NCBI GenBank assembly: GCA_934667505.1 | Contig: CAKULY010000027.1 | Coordinates: 1 to 24,605, forward strand | Reading direction: 5' to 3' | Source: an uncultured Treponema sp. | GTDB lineage: Bacteria > Spirochaetota > Spirochaetia > Treponematales > Treponemataceae | DNA: 24,605 bases | Part shown: positions 1-7,000 of the stretch, one piece after another | How positions within the stretch are numbered: the first letter of the stretch is position 1 | Layout: each line of letters opens with the position of its first letter | Program-made: the position numbers and the translations under genes | The notes under the pieces: generated by a model | Told to the model about the DNA's origin: nothing | Database searches by the model: none | What the model saw: only the letters and a program-made list of their open reading frames with translations

Positions 1-78
1 GCAAAATATTGTTGCATAAGAGATTTGTACAAAGTTTCCGCCTTTTTAAGCGATTTCTGCACGGTAAATTTTGATTTG
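1..78. repeat. direct repeat, left copy (hsdS 3' end)
   Basis: This is identical base for base to 7005-7082 and in the same orientation, separated by about 7 kb. The two copies bracket the whole peptide-export island. The repeat may extend beyond the left edge of the window. Confidence 0.93.
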
Positions 79-95
79 ATGAGCAAGTCGAGTTT
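1..95 (-). pseudogene. hsdS 3'-end remnant
   Basis: Read on the minus strand, this encodes KLDLLIKSKF followed by TVQKSLKKAETLYKSLMQQ and YFA, which equals the C-terminus of the HsdS at 7001-8113. Bases 1-78 are identical to 7005-7082. The upstream LDLLIKS part matches the central conserved region of that HsdS (around 7617-7633) rather than its distal one, so the remnant is a central/distal chimera. It opens directly after the stop codon of the radical SAM gene, in the same frame, and has no start codon. Its stop codon is just off the left edge. It is a fragment, not a working gene. Confidence 0.75.
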
Positions 96-1472
96 TTATA
101 ATTGTGAAAAAAAACTTTTATATATTTCAAGATGTTCAAATTTTAGGTTTGTCCAAAACCAGACTGAAAGCTGAATAAGATATTTTTTTAGCTCGCACAT
201 AGATTTTTCTGGTTTTTCAAATATTTTATGGTTTTCGTACCCTACAGCAAAACATTCTCCACCACAAATGTACCTGGCCCAGCATTTTTTGCAGTAAATT
301 ATTTTATCTGCATAAAAATTTTCAAATATCTTTTTCTTTTCTTCAAAAAGTCCATCATCAAGATTTCCCAGTATGGCTTCTTTATTTTCAATAAATGCAG
401 GACAAATCAGAATATTCTCTTTTGAATCAACTGCAAAAGAATTTACGGCAACAGAACATCTGTAAAAAATACGAACAGGATGTAAAGTTGTCTTTAAAAA
501 TTTCGCAAGAAAATCTTCACTTTTATAAAAAGTATAAAAATATTTTTTATTTCCAAAACAAAGCTGTTTATAAAGCCATTTTATAAAAATATCATAAGAC
601 TTTTTTATAGCTTCGATTGAATCCTTGTTTACAGAATTACAATTTTTTGCATTTAATCGAACAGGCTTCATTCCTATAACTTCAGGACTAAAAGAATAGA
701 GTGATTTAAAAATCTGCAAGAAATCATGGTTTTGTGCTGAATAAGTTGCAGCAAGTCCAAAAAAGTCTTTGTTTTCAATATTCTTTATATTTTTTGAAAC
801 GATTTCATAATTCAATCCTATTCTTGATTTTTCGCAGAACTCTTTTTTTCCATCCAAACTTACTCCAAATAAAATTCCGCTTTTCTTTAGAATCGAAGAA
901 ATTTCATTTGTTAAAAGCATTCCATTTGTTGCAAACTGACAAAATATATTGATTTTTAATTTGTCTTTTAATGTAAGCACAAATTCATTTATCTTTGAAA
1001 TTAAATCCAACTTTAAAAGAGGTTCTCCCGAACCTGATAAATCAACTATAATTCTACGTTTTTTATCCGGAACAAATTTATTAATAAAGTACAGAATTGC
1101 CTTTTTAGCAGTTTCAAGATTCATATCAAATTCAGAACTTTTCCTTGCAAAGCAGTATGAACAATGCAAATTACAGCGAGTAGAAAGAATCAATTTCAAG
1201 TAATAGTCGTTATAATAAATCTCGCCTTTTTCATGTGCCTTATGTTTTGAAAGAACTCCATTTTTAGAAAATTCTTTTAATTTTTCTTTTGTAAGACTTA
1301 TTTCTTTTTCAGAATATTTTTCCTCAAGATTAATACCTTTTATTAAAATATCTTTTGCGCAATTTGTAATTGGAAAATAACTTAAAGTATTTGCACTGTA
1401 TAAAAAAATTTGATTTAAAACTGAAAAAACTACGAAATCTTTATTTTTTGGCTGAATGCAAAAATTTTTCAT
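96..1472 (-). CDS. radical SAM/SPASM peptide maturase
   Basis: This predicted radical S-adenosylmethionine enzyme has 458 residues. The [4Fe-4S]/SAM motif CNLHCSYC (C100, C104, C107) starts the barrel, and a GSGEP stretch (about 147-151) fits the SAM-binding GGEP motif. A C-terminal SPASM domain carries C339, C357, C394, C397, C403, C407 and C426, in the spacing typical of auxiliary-cluster enzymes such as thioether-forming or C-C crosslinking RiPP maturases. Residues 1-80 look like a small PqqD-like recognition domain, which is an inference. It lies on the same strand as the C39 exporter and adaptor, downstream of a 208-bp inverted-repeat element, so it may have its own promoter. The likely substrate is the Ser/Gly/Cys-rich leader protein at 5799-6836; this is not shown by sequence. 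The last codons and stop fall in sequence resembling one end of the 1492-1699 element. Confidence 0.85.
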   Translation of the reverse strand: MKNFCIQPKNKDFVVFSVLNQIFLYSANTLSYFPITNCAKDILIKGINLEEKYSEKEISLTKEKLKEFSKNGVLSKHKAHEKGEIYYNDYYLKLILSTRCNLHCSYCFARKSSEFDMNLETAKKAILYFINKFVPDKKRRIIVDLSGSGEPLLKLDLISKINEFVLTLKDKLKINIFCQFATNGMLLTNEISSILKKSGILFGVSLDGKKEFCEKSRIGLNYEIVSKNIKNIENKDFFGLAATYSAQNHDFLQIFKSLYSFSPEVIGMKPVRLNAKNCNSVNKDSIEAIKKSYDIFIKWLYKQLCFGNKKYFYTFYKSEDFLAKFLKTTLHPVRIFYRCSVAVNSFAVDSKENILICPAFIENKEAILGNLDDGLFEEKKKIFENFYADKIIYCKKCWARYICGGECFAVGYENHKIFEKPEKSMCELKKYLIQLSVWFWTNLKFEHLEIYKSFFSQL

Positions 1473-1491
1473 TACCGCACCTTCTTTTTAA

Positions 1492-1699
1492 TTAGCCCGA
1501 ATGTCGAGTTTTTTTATAAATTGTAAAAAAACGCTTTCAGCGACTTTCCAATTTGTTGCAGATGGTTGTGCTCGCACTTCGTTTGAATTGGTTTGGGTTG
1601 CTATGCAACCTTAATCCTTCTTATCGCACAAAATCTTCACAAATTGTAAATTCGCTTACGCTTTTGTTCATTTTCCTAAAAACTCGAAGCTCGGACTAA
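1492..1699. mobile_element. 208-bp inverted-repeat element, MITE-like
   Basis: The ends are an imperfect terminal inverted repeat of about 22 bp. The left end, 1492-1513, reads TTAGCCCGAATGTCGAG and then a T run. The right end, 1678-1699, is its near-complement, AAAAACTCGAAGCTCGGAC then TAA, with 18 to 19 of 22 positions matching. The interior contains a perfect hairpin, GGTTGCTATGCAACC (1596-1610), and no credible gene. The right end abuts the stop codon of the HlyD-like gene at 1700. The left end lies 20 bp from the radical SAM start. Similar sequence to the left end occurs at 87-119. No transposase is present and I could not identify a target-site duplication. Confidence 0.5.
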
Positions 1700-2818
1700 T
1701 CAATATAAAAAATTCATTTTTCGTAGAATAAAGAATAAGATTGAATTATTTTCCAAAACAATTCTACAATTTGCTTCTAATCCCGCTCGAATCGGGAAAA
1801 CATCTCCTTTTTTAGATGAAAATTCCGTTCGGTCAATATCAGCATAAACACAATAAAAAAGTTTATTATTTTCAGAAGACCTGATGTCGGGATCTATTGA
1901 AGTAACTCTCCCTGCTGCACCCTTATATTCAAAATACGGAAAGGCGGAAAGCCTATATTTTACCTTTAAACTTTCCCTAATCTTACCCATATCCTTTGGC
2001 TGAACTTGCATTTCCATACGAAAATTTTTGGAATCATCAGGAACTATATTAAGCACACTTTTTCCAGATTCCACATAATCACCGATATTTAAAGAAGAAA
2101 CCTCCTGTACAAAACCAGAAAGAGGAGCCATAACTTTTAAAAATTCATATTGTTTTTCTAATTTTTGAATTTCCTGTATACATTGTTCATAGGAAAGTTC
2201 CAATTCCTTTTTTTCATTATTAATTGTGCTAATAAAATCAGTTCCATAACTTTCAAGCTGTTTTTTATAATATTCATACTCAAGATTTTTCTGTTCAATA
2301 TTGCTAGGAATTCTTAATCCATTTGGCAAAGATTCTTCATCATTCAAAGCTTTTTCTGCAATCTTTTTCTGAAAATCAAACTTTTCATAATTTTTTATAA
2401 AATTTTCAAATCTAGAATGAGCCGCCTTATCTTCTTTCGGAACAATATTTTTCTGAATTGCATAACTTTTTATAATAAAATCTATCCCTCTGTTTTTTTC
2501 TTCCAGTGCAGACTTTTCATATTCAAGTTTTTCATTTTCAATATCATAAACACTGGAATCAATTTTATATAAAAAATCACCCTTTTGGACTTTTTGACCT
2601 GGCAAGTAATTTTTTTCAACAATTTTTCCAGAAATTACATTTTTCACAGAAGAAACATTCTGATTTGTACGCACAATTCCATTCACTTTTACAACATCAT
2701 CAATTTTTCCAAAAGTTATTATAAAAATTGACATAATAAAAAATGAAGTAACTGTATACAAAAGTATTTCCAATTCAATTGGAATTTTTATCTGCAAAAA
2801 TTCCCGTGAATATTTCAT
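1700..2818 (-). CDS. HlyD-family membrane fusion protein of the peptide exporter
   Basis: This is the periplasmic adaptor that links the inner-membrane C39 ABC transporter to an outer-membrane channel. It has 372 residues from the chosen ATG, which sits one base after the stop codon of the exporter gene (TAAAATG). Longer forms starting at 2854 or 2893 would overlap the exporter, and the family alignment does not need them. There is one N-terminal membrane helix (about 18-37). A lipoyl-like half follows (GKIVEKNYLPGQKVQKGDFL, about 64-83), then a charged coiled-coil stretch rich in Glu/Lys, and the second lipoyl half (APLSGFVQEV, with NIGDYVESGKSVLNIVPDD). This order is that of HlyD/LcnD adaptors. 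No outer-membrane partner is in the window. Confidence 0.85.
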   Translation of the reverse strand: MKYSREFLQIKIPIELEILLYTVTSFFIMSIFIITFGKIDDVVKVNGIVRTNQNVSSVKNVISGKIVEKNYLPGQKVQKGDFLYKIDSSVYDIENEKLEYEKSALEEKNRGIDFIIKSYAIQKNIVPKEDKAAHSRFENFIKNYEKFDFQKKIAEKALNDEESLPNGLRIPSNIEQKNLEYEYYKKQLESYGTDFISTINNEKKELELSYEQCIQEIQKLEKQYEFLKVMAPLSGFVQEVSSLNIGDYVESGKSVLNIVPDDSKNFRMEMQVQPKDMGKIRESLKVKYRLSAFPYFEYKGAAGRVTSIDPDIRSSENNKLFYCVYADIDRTEFSSKKGDVFPIRAGLEANCRIVLENNSILFFILRKMNFLY

Positions 2819-2819
2819 T

Positions 2820-4997
2820 TTATTTTGATGCTGAAGAACCAATATTTTTTTCATTCTGATTTTGCGCACTCCATAATTTTTTATAAAAACCATTCTTTCT
2901 TAAAAGCTGATTATGAGTTCCTTGTTCTACAAGATGACCTTTATTGAAAACAAAAATCAAATCGCAGTTTTTTATTGTAGAAAGCCTGTGAGCGACCATA
3001 ATAGTCGTTTTATTTTTTATAATTGAAAAAATCGTATCCATAATTGCTTTTTCAGAAATACTATCCAAACTGGCTGTTGCCTCGTCTAAAATTAAAATTT
3101 CAGGATTTCTTAAAAGAATTCTTGCAAAAGCAATTCTTTGGCGTTCCCCTCCAGAAAGAGTTGAACCATGCTCTCCAATATATGTGTTAAATTTTTCAGA
3201 CAAACGGTCAATAAATTCGAAAGCCTGAGCCGCCATACTTGCCGCAACAATTTTCTTGAAATTCACATTTTCTGTTCCCCAGGCAATATTTTCAGCAATT
3301 GTTCCAGAAAACAGCAAACTTTCTTGTGGAACATATCCAATTTTTTCTCTGTAAGAATCCGTTTTATAGTCAAAAATATCAGTTCCGTTTACAAGAATTT
3401 TTCCATTTTGACATTTATAGAACTTCATAAGCAATTTCAGGAGCGTTGTTTTTCCAGAACCACTAGTTCCAACAAAAGCGACTTTCTTTCCAGAAGGAAT
3501 TTTCAAATTTATATTTTCAACAGCATAACCTCTTGTTCCATAAGCAAAAGAAACATCCTTAAATTCAATTTCCCCATTCAACGATTCTGGCTCAACTTTA
3601 TTTTCCTCTTCATACACCTCTTCTTCCATATCGATTATGTCAGTCAATCTTTGTGCAGAAATAAAAACTTCCTGTAAATAAAGCTGCATTGTTAAAAGTC
3701 TTTTCAAAGGATTCAAGAAAAAGCCAGATAGTGTAACAAAAGAAATTAGTTGCCCCAATGAAATTTTTCCATTGAAAATCAAAAAACTTCCAACCCAATA
3801 AAGAGCCACAGTTCCACAATTTGAAACAAAATCCTGCAAAGAATTCTGAACATTCCCCATTTTTCCAAGTTCAATAGATTTTTCAGCAGACTCTACAATT
3901 CGTTCTTCAACCCTAGAAAAAGCCTTGTCTTCTGCAGAAAGAGCTTTTATAGTTGCAATACCATTAATACTTTCATACATTGAGGCATTTTTTTCGGCCT
4001 CAATGATTGCACGTTTTTTTATTTTAAATTTAAAAGGATTTGCATAGCACCAAACTATAAGTGCCGAAATTGCAACAGGAAATATTGAAACAGGCAGAAG
4101 TTGCGACCCCATCTTAAAAAGAAAAATTCCTCCGACAACAAGCATAAACGAATCAATTGCAATAGAGAGAGTTGTTGAAGAGACCGCCGTTTTTACAGTT
4201 TCCGCATCATTTATCCTGGAAAGAATCTCACCTGTTTTTCTTTTTGAAAAAAAATCCATAGGAAGATGAAGTAAATGACAGAAAAAATCGCATAAAAGCG
4301 CAACATCTATTTTTGTTCCCAAATGTAAAATTATTTCTGAACGACAAAAAGAAATCACTGTTTGAAAAACAATCACCAGAAGGTAACAGACAGAACAAAG
4401 ATTCAGCGTTGATTTTATCTCTGAATACAAGACTTCATCTATCAAAAACCTAAAATAAAATGATGTAAAAACTCCAAAAATCGAAAGCATAATAGTTGCT
4501 AAAACAACTTCAAAAACGAGCTTTTTATGCGGCTTTAAAAGTGTAAAAAATCTAAAAAGCAGACCTTTTTCTTCATTGCCTTTTTCAAATTCACCAGTAG
4601 GAAAAAGTATAAAAAATACACCACTCCACCAATTAAAAAAATCAGATAATTTTATTTTTCTAAGACCAAAAGCAGGGTCGCTTACAAAGATAAATTTCTT
4701 TGAAACCTTATAAACAACAACATAATGCTCCGCATGTTCATTTATATGAAAAATCGCAGGCAAAGGAATTTCATTAATCTTATTTTTTTGTGGTGACATC
4801 AAACCTTTACAAGAAAGTCCGAATCTTTCAGCACCTTTTATAATCCCATATCCAGAAGTGCCAGAACCGTCTGTACCACAAACTTCCCGGATTTTTCTTA
4901 ATGGAACATTTTTTCCGTAAAACTGCAAAATTATAGAAATACACGCAACACCACAGTCGGTTTCATCGTGCTGCAAAACCTGTTTTATACGAGACAT
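2820..4997 (-). CDS. peptidase-containing ABC transporter (C39, double-glycine leader)
   Basis: This 725-residue PCAT cleaves double-glycine leaders and exports the cargo. The N-terminal C39 peptidase shows the full catalytic set: C15 (ETDCGVAC), H91 (EHYVVVY) and D107 (VSDPAFG). The membrane region spans about 160-440. The ATPase domain has Walker A GTSGSGKTT (510-518), signature LSGGERQ (614-620), Walker B ILILDEA (634-640) and switch histidine H670. The peptidase is therefore intact, unlike the degenerate C39-like domains of HlyB-type transporters. It is followed by its HlyD adaptor with a one-base gap. Its obvious client is the GG-leader protein encoded upstream at 5799-6836. The start ATG lacks a clear Shine-Dalgarno sequence. 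A TATAAT-like hexamer lies in the 144-bp gap upstream. Confidence 0.93.
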   Translation of the reverse strand: MSRIKQVLQHDETDCGVACISIILQFYGKNVPLRKIREVCGTDGSGTSGYGIIKGAERFGLSCKGLMSPQKNKINEIPLPAIFHINEHAEHYVVVYKVSKKFIFVSDPAFGLRKIKLSDFFNWWSGVFFILFPTGEFEKGNEEKGLLFRFFTLLKPHKKLVFEVVLATIMLSIFGVFTSFYFRFLIDEVLYSEIKSTLNLCSVCYLLVIVFQTVISFCRSEIILHLGTKIDVALLCDFFCHLLHLPMDFFSKRKTGEILSRINDAETVKTAVSSTTLSIAIDSFMLVVGGIFLFKMGSQLLPVSIFPVAISALIVWCYANPFKFKIKKRAIIEAEKNASMYESINGIATIKALSAEDKAFSRVEERIVESAEKSIELGKMGNVQNSLQDFVSNCGTVALYWVGSFLIFNGKISLGQLISFVTLSGFFLNPLKRLLTMQLYLQEVFISAQRLTDIIDMEEEVYEEENKVEPESLNGEIEFKDVSFAYGTRGYAVENINLKIPSGKKVAFVGTSGSGKTTLLKLLMKFYKCQNGKILVNGTDIFDYKTDSYREKIGYVPQESLLFSGTIAENIAWGTENVNFKKIVAASMAAQAFEFIDRLSEKFNTYIGEHGSTLSGGERQRIAFARILLRNPEILILDEATASLDSISEKAIMDTIFSIIKNKTTIMVAHRLSTIKNCDLIFVFNKGHLVEQGTHNQLLRKNGFYKKLWSAQNQNEKNIGSSASK

Positions 4998-5141
4998 AGT
5001 AAATTATTAAACAAAAAAAATATCAGATGAAATTAAAATATTAATTATATTTCAAATTTTGGCATATATTAACCAAACGTTTCATGATTTACTTTATAAA
5101 TCACAAAAAAGTTCTCAGAAAAAAACTAGGACGTTCAGTTA

Positions 5142-5789
5142 TTACAGTTTTATTTTTTCTCCTAAAACACATTTTGAATACTGTTTCAAAAGTTTCTTAT
5201 CCCTTGCAGTTAATTCGTTTATATCATTTTCATAAAAAATTAATTCAGGTTTATTTTGAACATTAACAAACTGGGGAATTCGATTTAATTTTCCAACAAA
5301 TTTTCCATTATCGAAATAATATGCAGAAAAGGTTATTTTTCTCAATTTTTTTAATTTTGAAAAATCTATTTTTGTATTTTCAAAGTCTTTATAATCTTTT
5401 TTGTCCAATGAAAGATGCATTTCTATAAATTCAAGTCCTGTCAAATTCTCTAGAAAAGAAAGATTCTTGCACTTAAAAAAATCAAAAGATATACTTTTCA
5501 GATTTTTTATATTATTAAAAAATAACAAATCACCAGAATAATCTATTCCATAGGAATCAAAATTTTCTAGATTTTTCCAATTTTCAAGACCTTTTATATT
5601 CTTTATTTTTTTTAATGGCATAGAGTTTTTGCTATCACTGATATAAAGAACTAAGTCCTTTGCAGAATCATCATATTGTCTTGAAAGTTGCTCACCATCC
5701 TCAAATTCATAAGTAAGTTCAATTGTTTTCGCAACTCCAGAAAAAGGTAAACAGATAACCAAAATTAATATTAAAAATTTTATCTTCAT
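5142..5789 (-). CDS. secreted leucine-rich-like protein, candidate immunity factor
   Basis: I do not recognise a family for this 215-residue protein. It opens with a clear signal peptide (MKIKFLILILVICLPFSG, likely cut after GVA), so it should act in the periplasm. The body is rich in Leu/Asn/Lys, with irregular repeats such as GLENWKNLENFD, IKNLKSISFDFF, LSFLENLTGLEFIEM and FSKLKKLRKITF, which look like degenerate leucine-rich repeats. Its Shine-Dalgarno sequence (TAGGAG) contains the stop codon of the GG-leader protein gene just upstream, nine bases before the ATG, so translation is probably coupled. A small, periplasm-directed protein encoded directly behind a predicted exported hydrolase fits an immunity role. 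It could instead be a chaperone or accessory factor. Confidence 0.7.
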   Translation of the reverse strand: MKIKFLILILVICLPFSGVAKTIELTYEFEDGEQLSRQYDDSAKDLVLYISDSKNSMPLKKIKNIKGLENWKNLENFDSYGIDYSGDLLFFNNIKNLKSISFDFFKCKNLSFLENLTGLEFIEMHLSLDKKDYKDFENTKIDFSKLKKLRKITFSAYYFDNGKFVGKLNRIPQFVNVQNKPELIFYENDINELTARDKKLLKQYSKCVLGEKIKL

Positions 5790-5798
5790 TTTGAACTC

Positions 5799-6836
5799 CT
5801 AATTGTTAAGTGGAACAAACATAACATGCCCTTTACCACCATTTTCAGGATTTCTTGCATGAGCATTTGGATCTTCTGAAAATTTAATATTATATTTAAA
5901 AACTTCACCAGACTCCATTCCTTCATTTGAAAAATAAGAATAACCAGAACCATCAGAACTTACTTTACAAAATTCCATATGCTCATAATGATATTCTCCA
6001 TTAATGTCTGCACCATCCCAATCATAAAATAAATATCCTTCAAGTCCTGCACAATCAGAATTAAATTCCCTTGCCGACTTTGCATAATGTTCATCAAAAA
6101 TTTGGTCAACAGACAACTCATTTCCATCCCAAATCTCTTTATCACTTCCCATAGGGTTGAGTCCAGCATCAACAGCATGATTCCACGCTATAATATCGCA
6201 ATGAACATCACTTGGATTTGAACACACTTGATATTTATATTTATTATCAGGCTGTTTAGATTCTCCATTTGTATCTGTTCCGCCATCAGTTTCTTGTGCA
6301 GGTGGTATTATGTTCGTTGTTGAAGAGCCGCTTCCATTATCATCGTCTTTTGTGTCATCTTCTGGTTCTTTTTTTGGAAGATAAGGATTTGGGTATTTTG
6401 TTTTTCCGTCAGAGGCTCCGCTACAATAGCCTCCTTTTGCTGTTGCACTTGTCGAAGTATCCGGGTTTCCTTTTGGATCTACAGCAGGATAATAAACAAT
6501 TCTTCCATCTTCATATTCATATTTTCTGCTTTTGTCCTTATATTCTGTTACTATTGCATTATCAAATTCTCGTACATAAGATGATTTTACGTTGCTACCA
6601 CTGCTACCACTACACGAGCCACCAGAACTTGATGAACTAGAACTTGTATGAGAATTATTATTTAACATTCCTATTCCACTAACACTGTAAGTTCCGCTTC
6701 CCTTTGAATGACTAGCCCCGCTAGATTTTTCGCTTCCGCCAGACGAACTAGATGAACCTCCGCAACCTGAACCACCATTCACAGCAAATAACGATTTTGT
6801 GTCAAGCTCAAGAAAATCCTTTAGTTTAAACTTCAT
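5799..6836 (-). CDS. double-glycine-leader Ser/Gly-rich protein with CHAP/NlpC-like C-terminal domain
   Basis: This 345-residue predicted exporter substrate starts at ATG 6836, behind GGAG; an in-frame GTG at 6842 overlaps that site and was not chosen. Residues 1-22 (MKFKLKDFLELDTKSLFAVN then GG) form a double-glycine leader with hydrophobic residues at -4 (V19), -7 (L16) and -12 (L11). Residues 23-80 are almost all Ser/Gly. C25, C75 and C138 sit in SGCGG, GSCSG and GYCSG contexts. Residues 150-200 are an acidic, Pro/Asp/Thr-rich linker. Residues 201-345 look like a papain-fold amidase: C213 heads a helix (VHCDIIAWNHAVDAG), followed by YLFYDWDG, HYEHMEF (H283, H286), YFSNEG and GHVMFVPL (H337). 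CHAP/NlpC enzymes cut peptidoglycan peptides, so this may be an exported wall-targeting toxin whose Ser/Gly region is modified by the radical SAM enzyme. The amidase assignment rests on motif resemblance only. Confidence 0.75.
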   Translation of the reverse strand: MKFKLKDFLELDTKSLFAVNGGSGCGGSSSSSGGSEKSSGASHSKGSGTYSVSGIGMLNNNSHTSSSSSSSGGSCSGSSGSNVKSSYVREFDNAIVTEYKDKSRKYEYEDGRIVYYPAVDPKGNPDTSTSATAKGGYCSGASDGKTKYPNPYLPKKEPEDDTKDDDNGSGSSTTNIIPPAQETDGGTDTNGESKQPDNKYKYQVCSNPSDVHCDIIAWNHAVDAGLNPMGSDKEIWDGNELSVDQIFDEHYAKSAREFNSDCAGLEGYLFYDWDGADINGEYHYEHMEFCKVSSDGSGYSYFSNEGMESGEVFKYNIKFSEDPNAHARNPENGGKGHVMFVPLNN

Positions 6837-6864
6837 TTTCACTCCAATAAAAAAGTTTTATTTG

Positions 6865-6895
6865 ATTTTAGCATTTTTTTTTTTCTACTTGTCAA
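6865..6895 (-). promoter_or_regulatory. promoter of the peptide-export island, A11 tract in spacer
   Basis: On the minus strand, a consensus -35 TTGACA (6895-6890) and a -10 TAAAAT (6870-6865) are separated by 19 bp, 11 of which are an uninterrupted A tract. The start codon at 6836 lies about 29 bp downstream of the -10. The spacer is 2 bp longer than optimal, so tract slippage could tune expression. Confidence 0.65.
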
Positions 6896-7000
6896 GCAAA
6901 AAGTAAAAAAGAGAAAAATTTTTTAAATTTTCTTTGTAAGTGATTTTTATATAAAACATTATCCAAAATATTCGCCGCAGCAAACAGCTTGCCGAATTTG

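Noticed and set aside
1621..1671. A 16-codon minus-strand reading frame with AGGAAA upstream of the ATG, inside the inverted-repeat element
   Set aside because: It is too short, has no GG leader and lies in repeat-like DNA; a small RiPP precursor is not supported.
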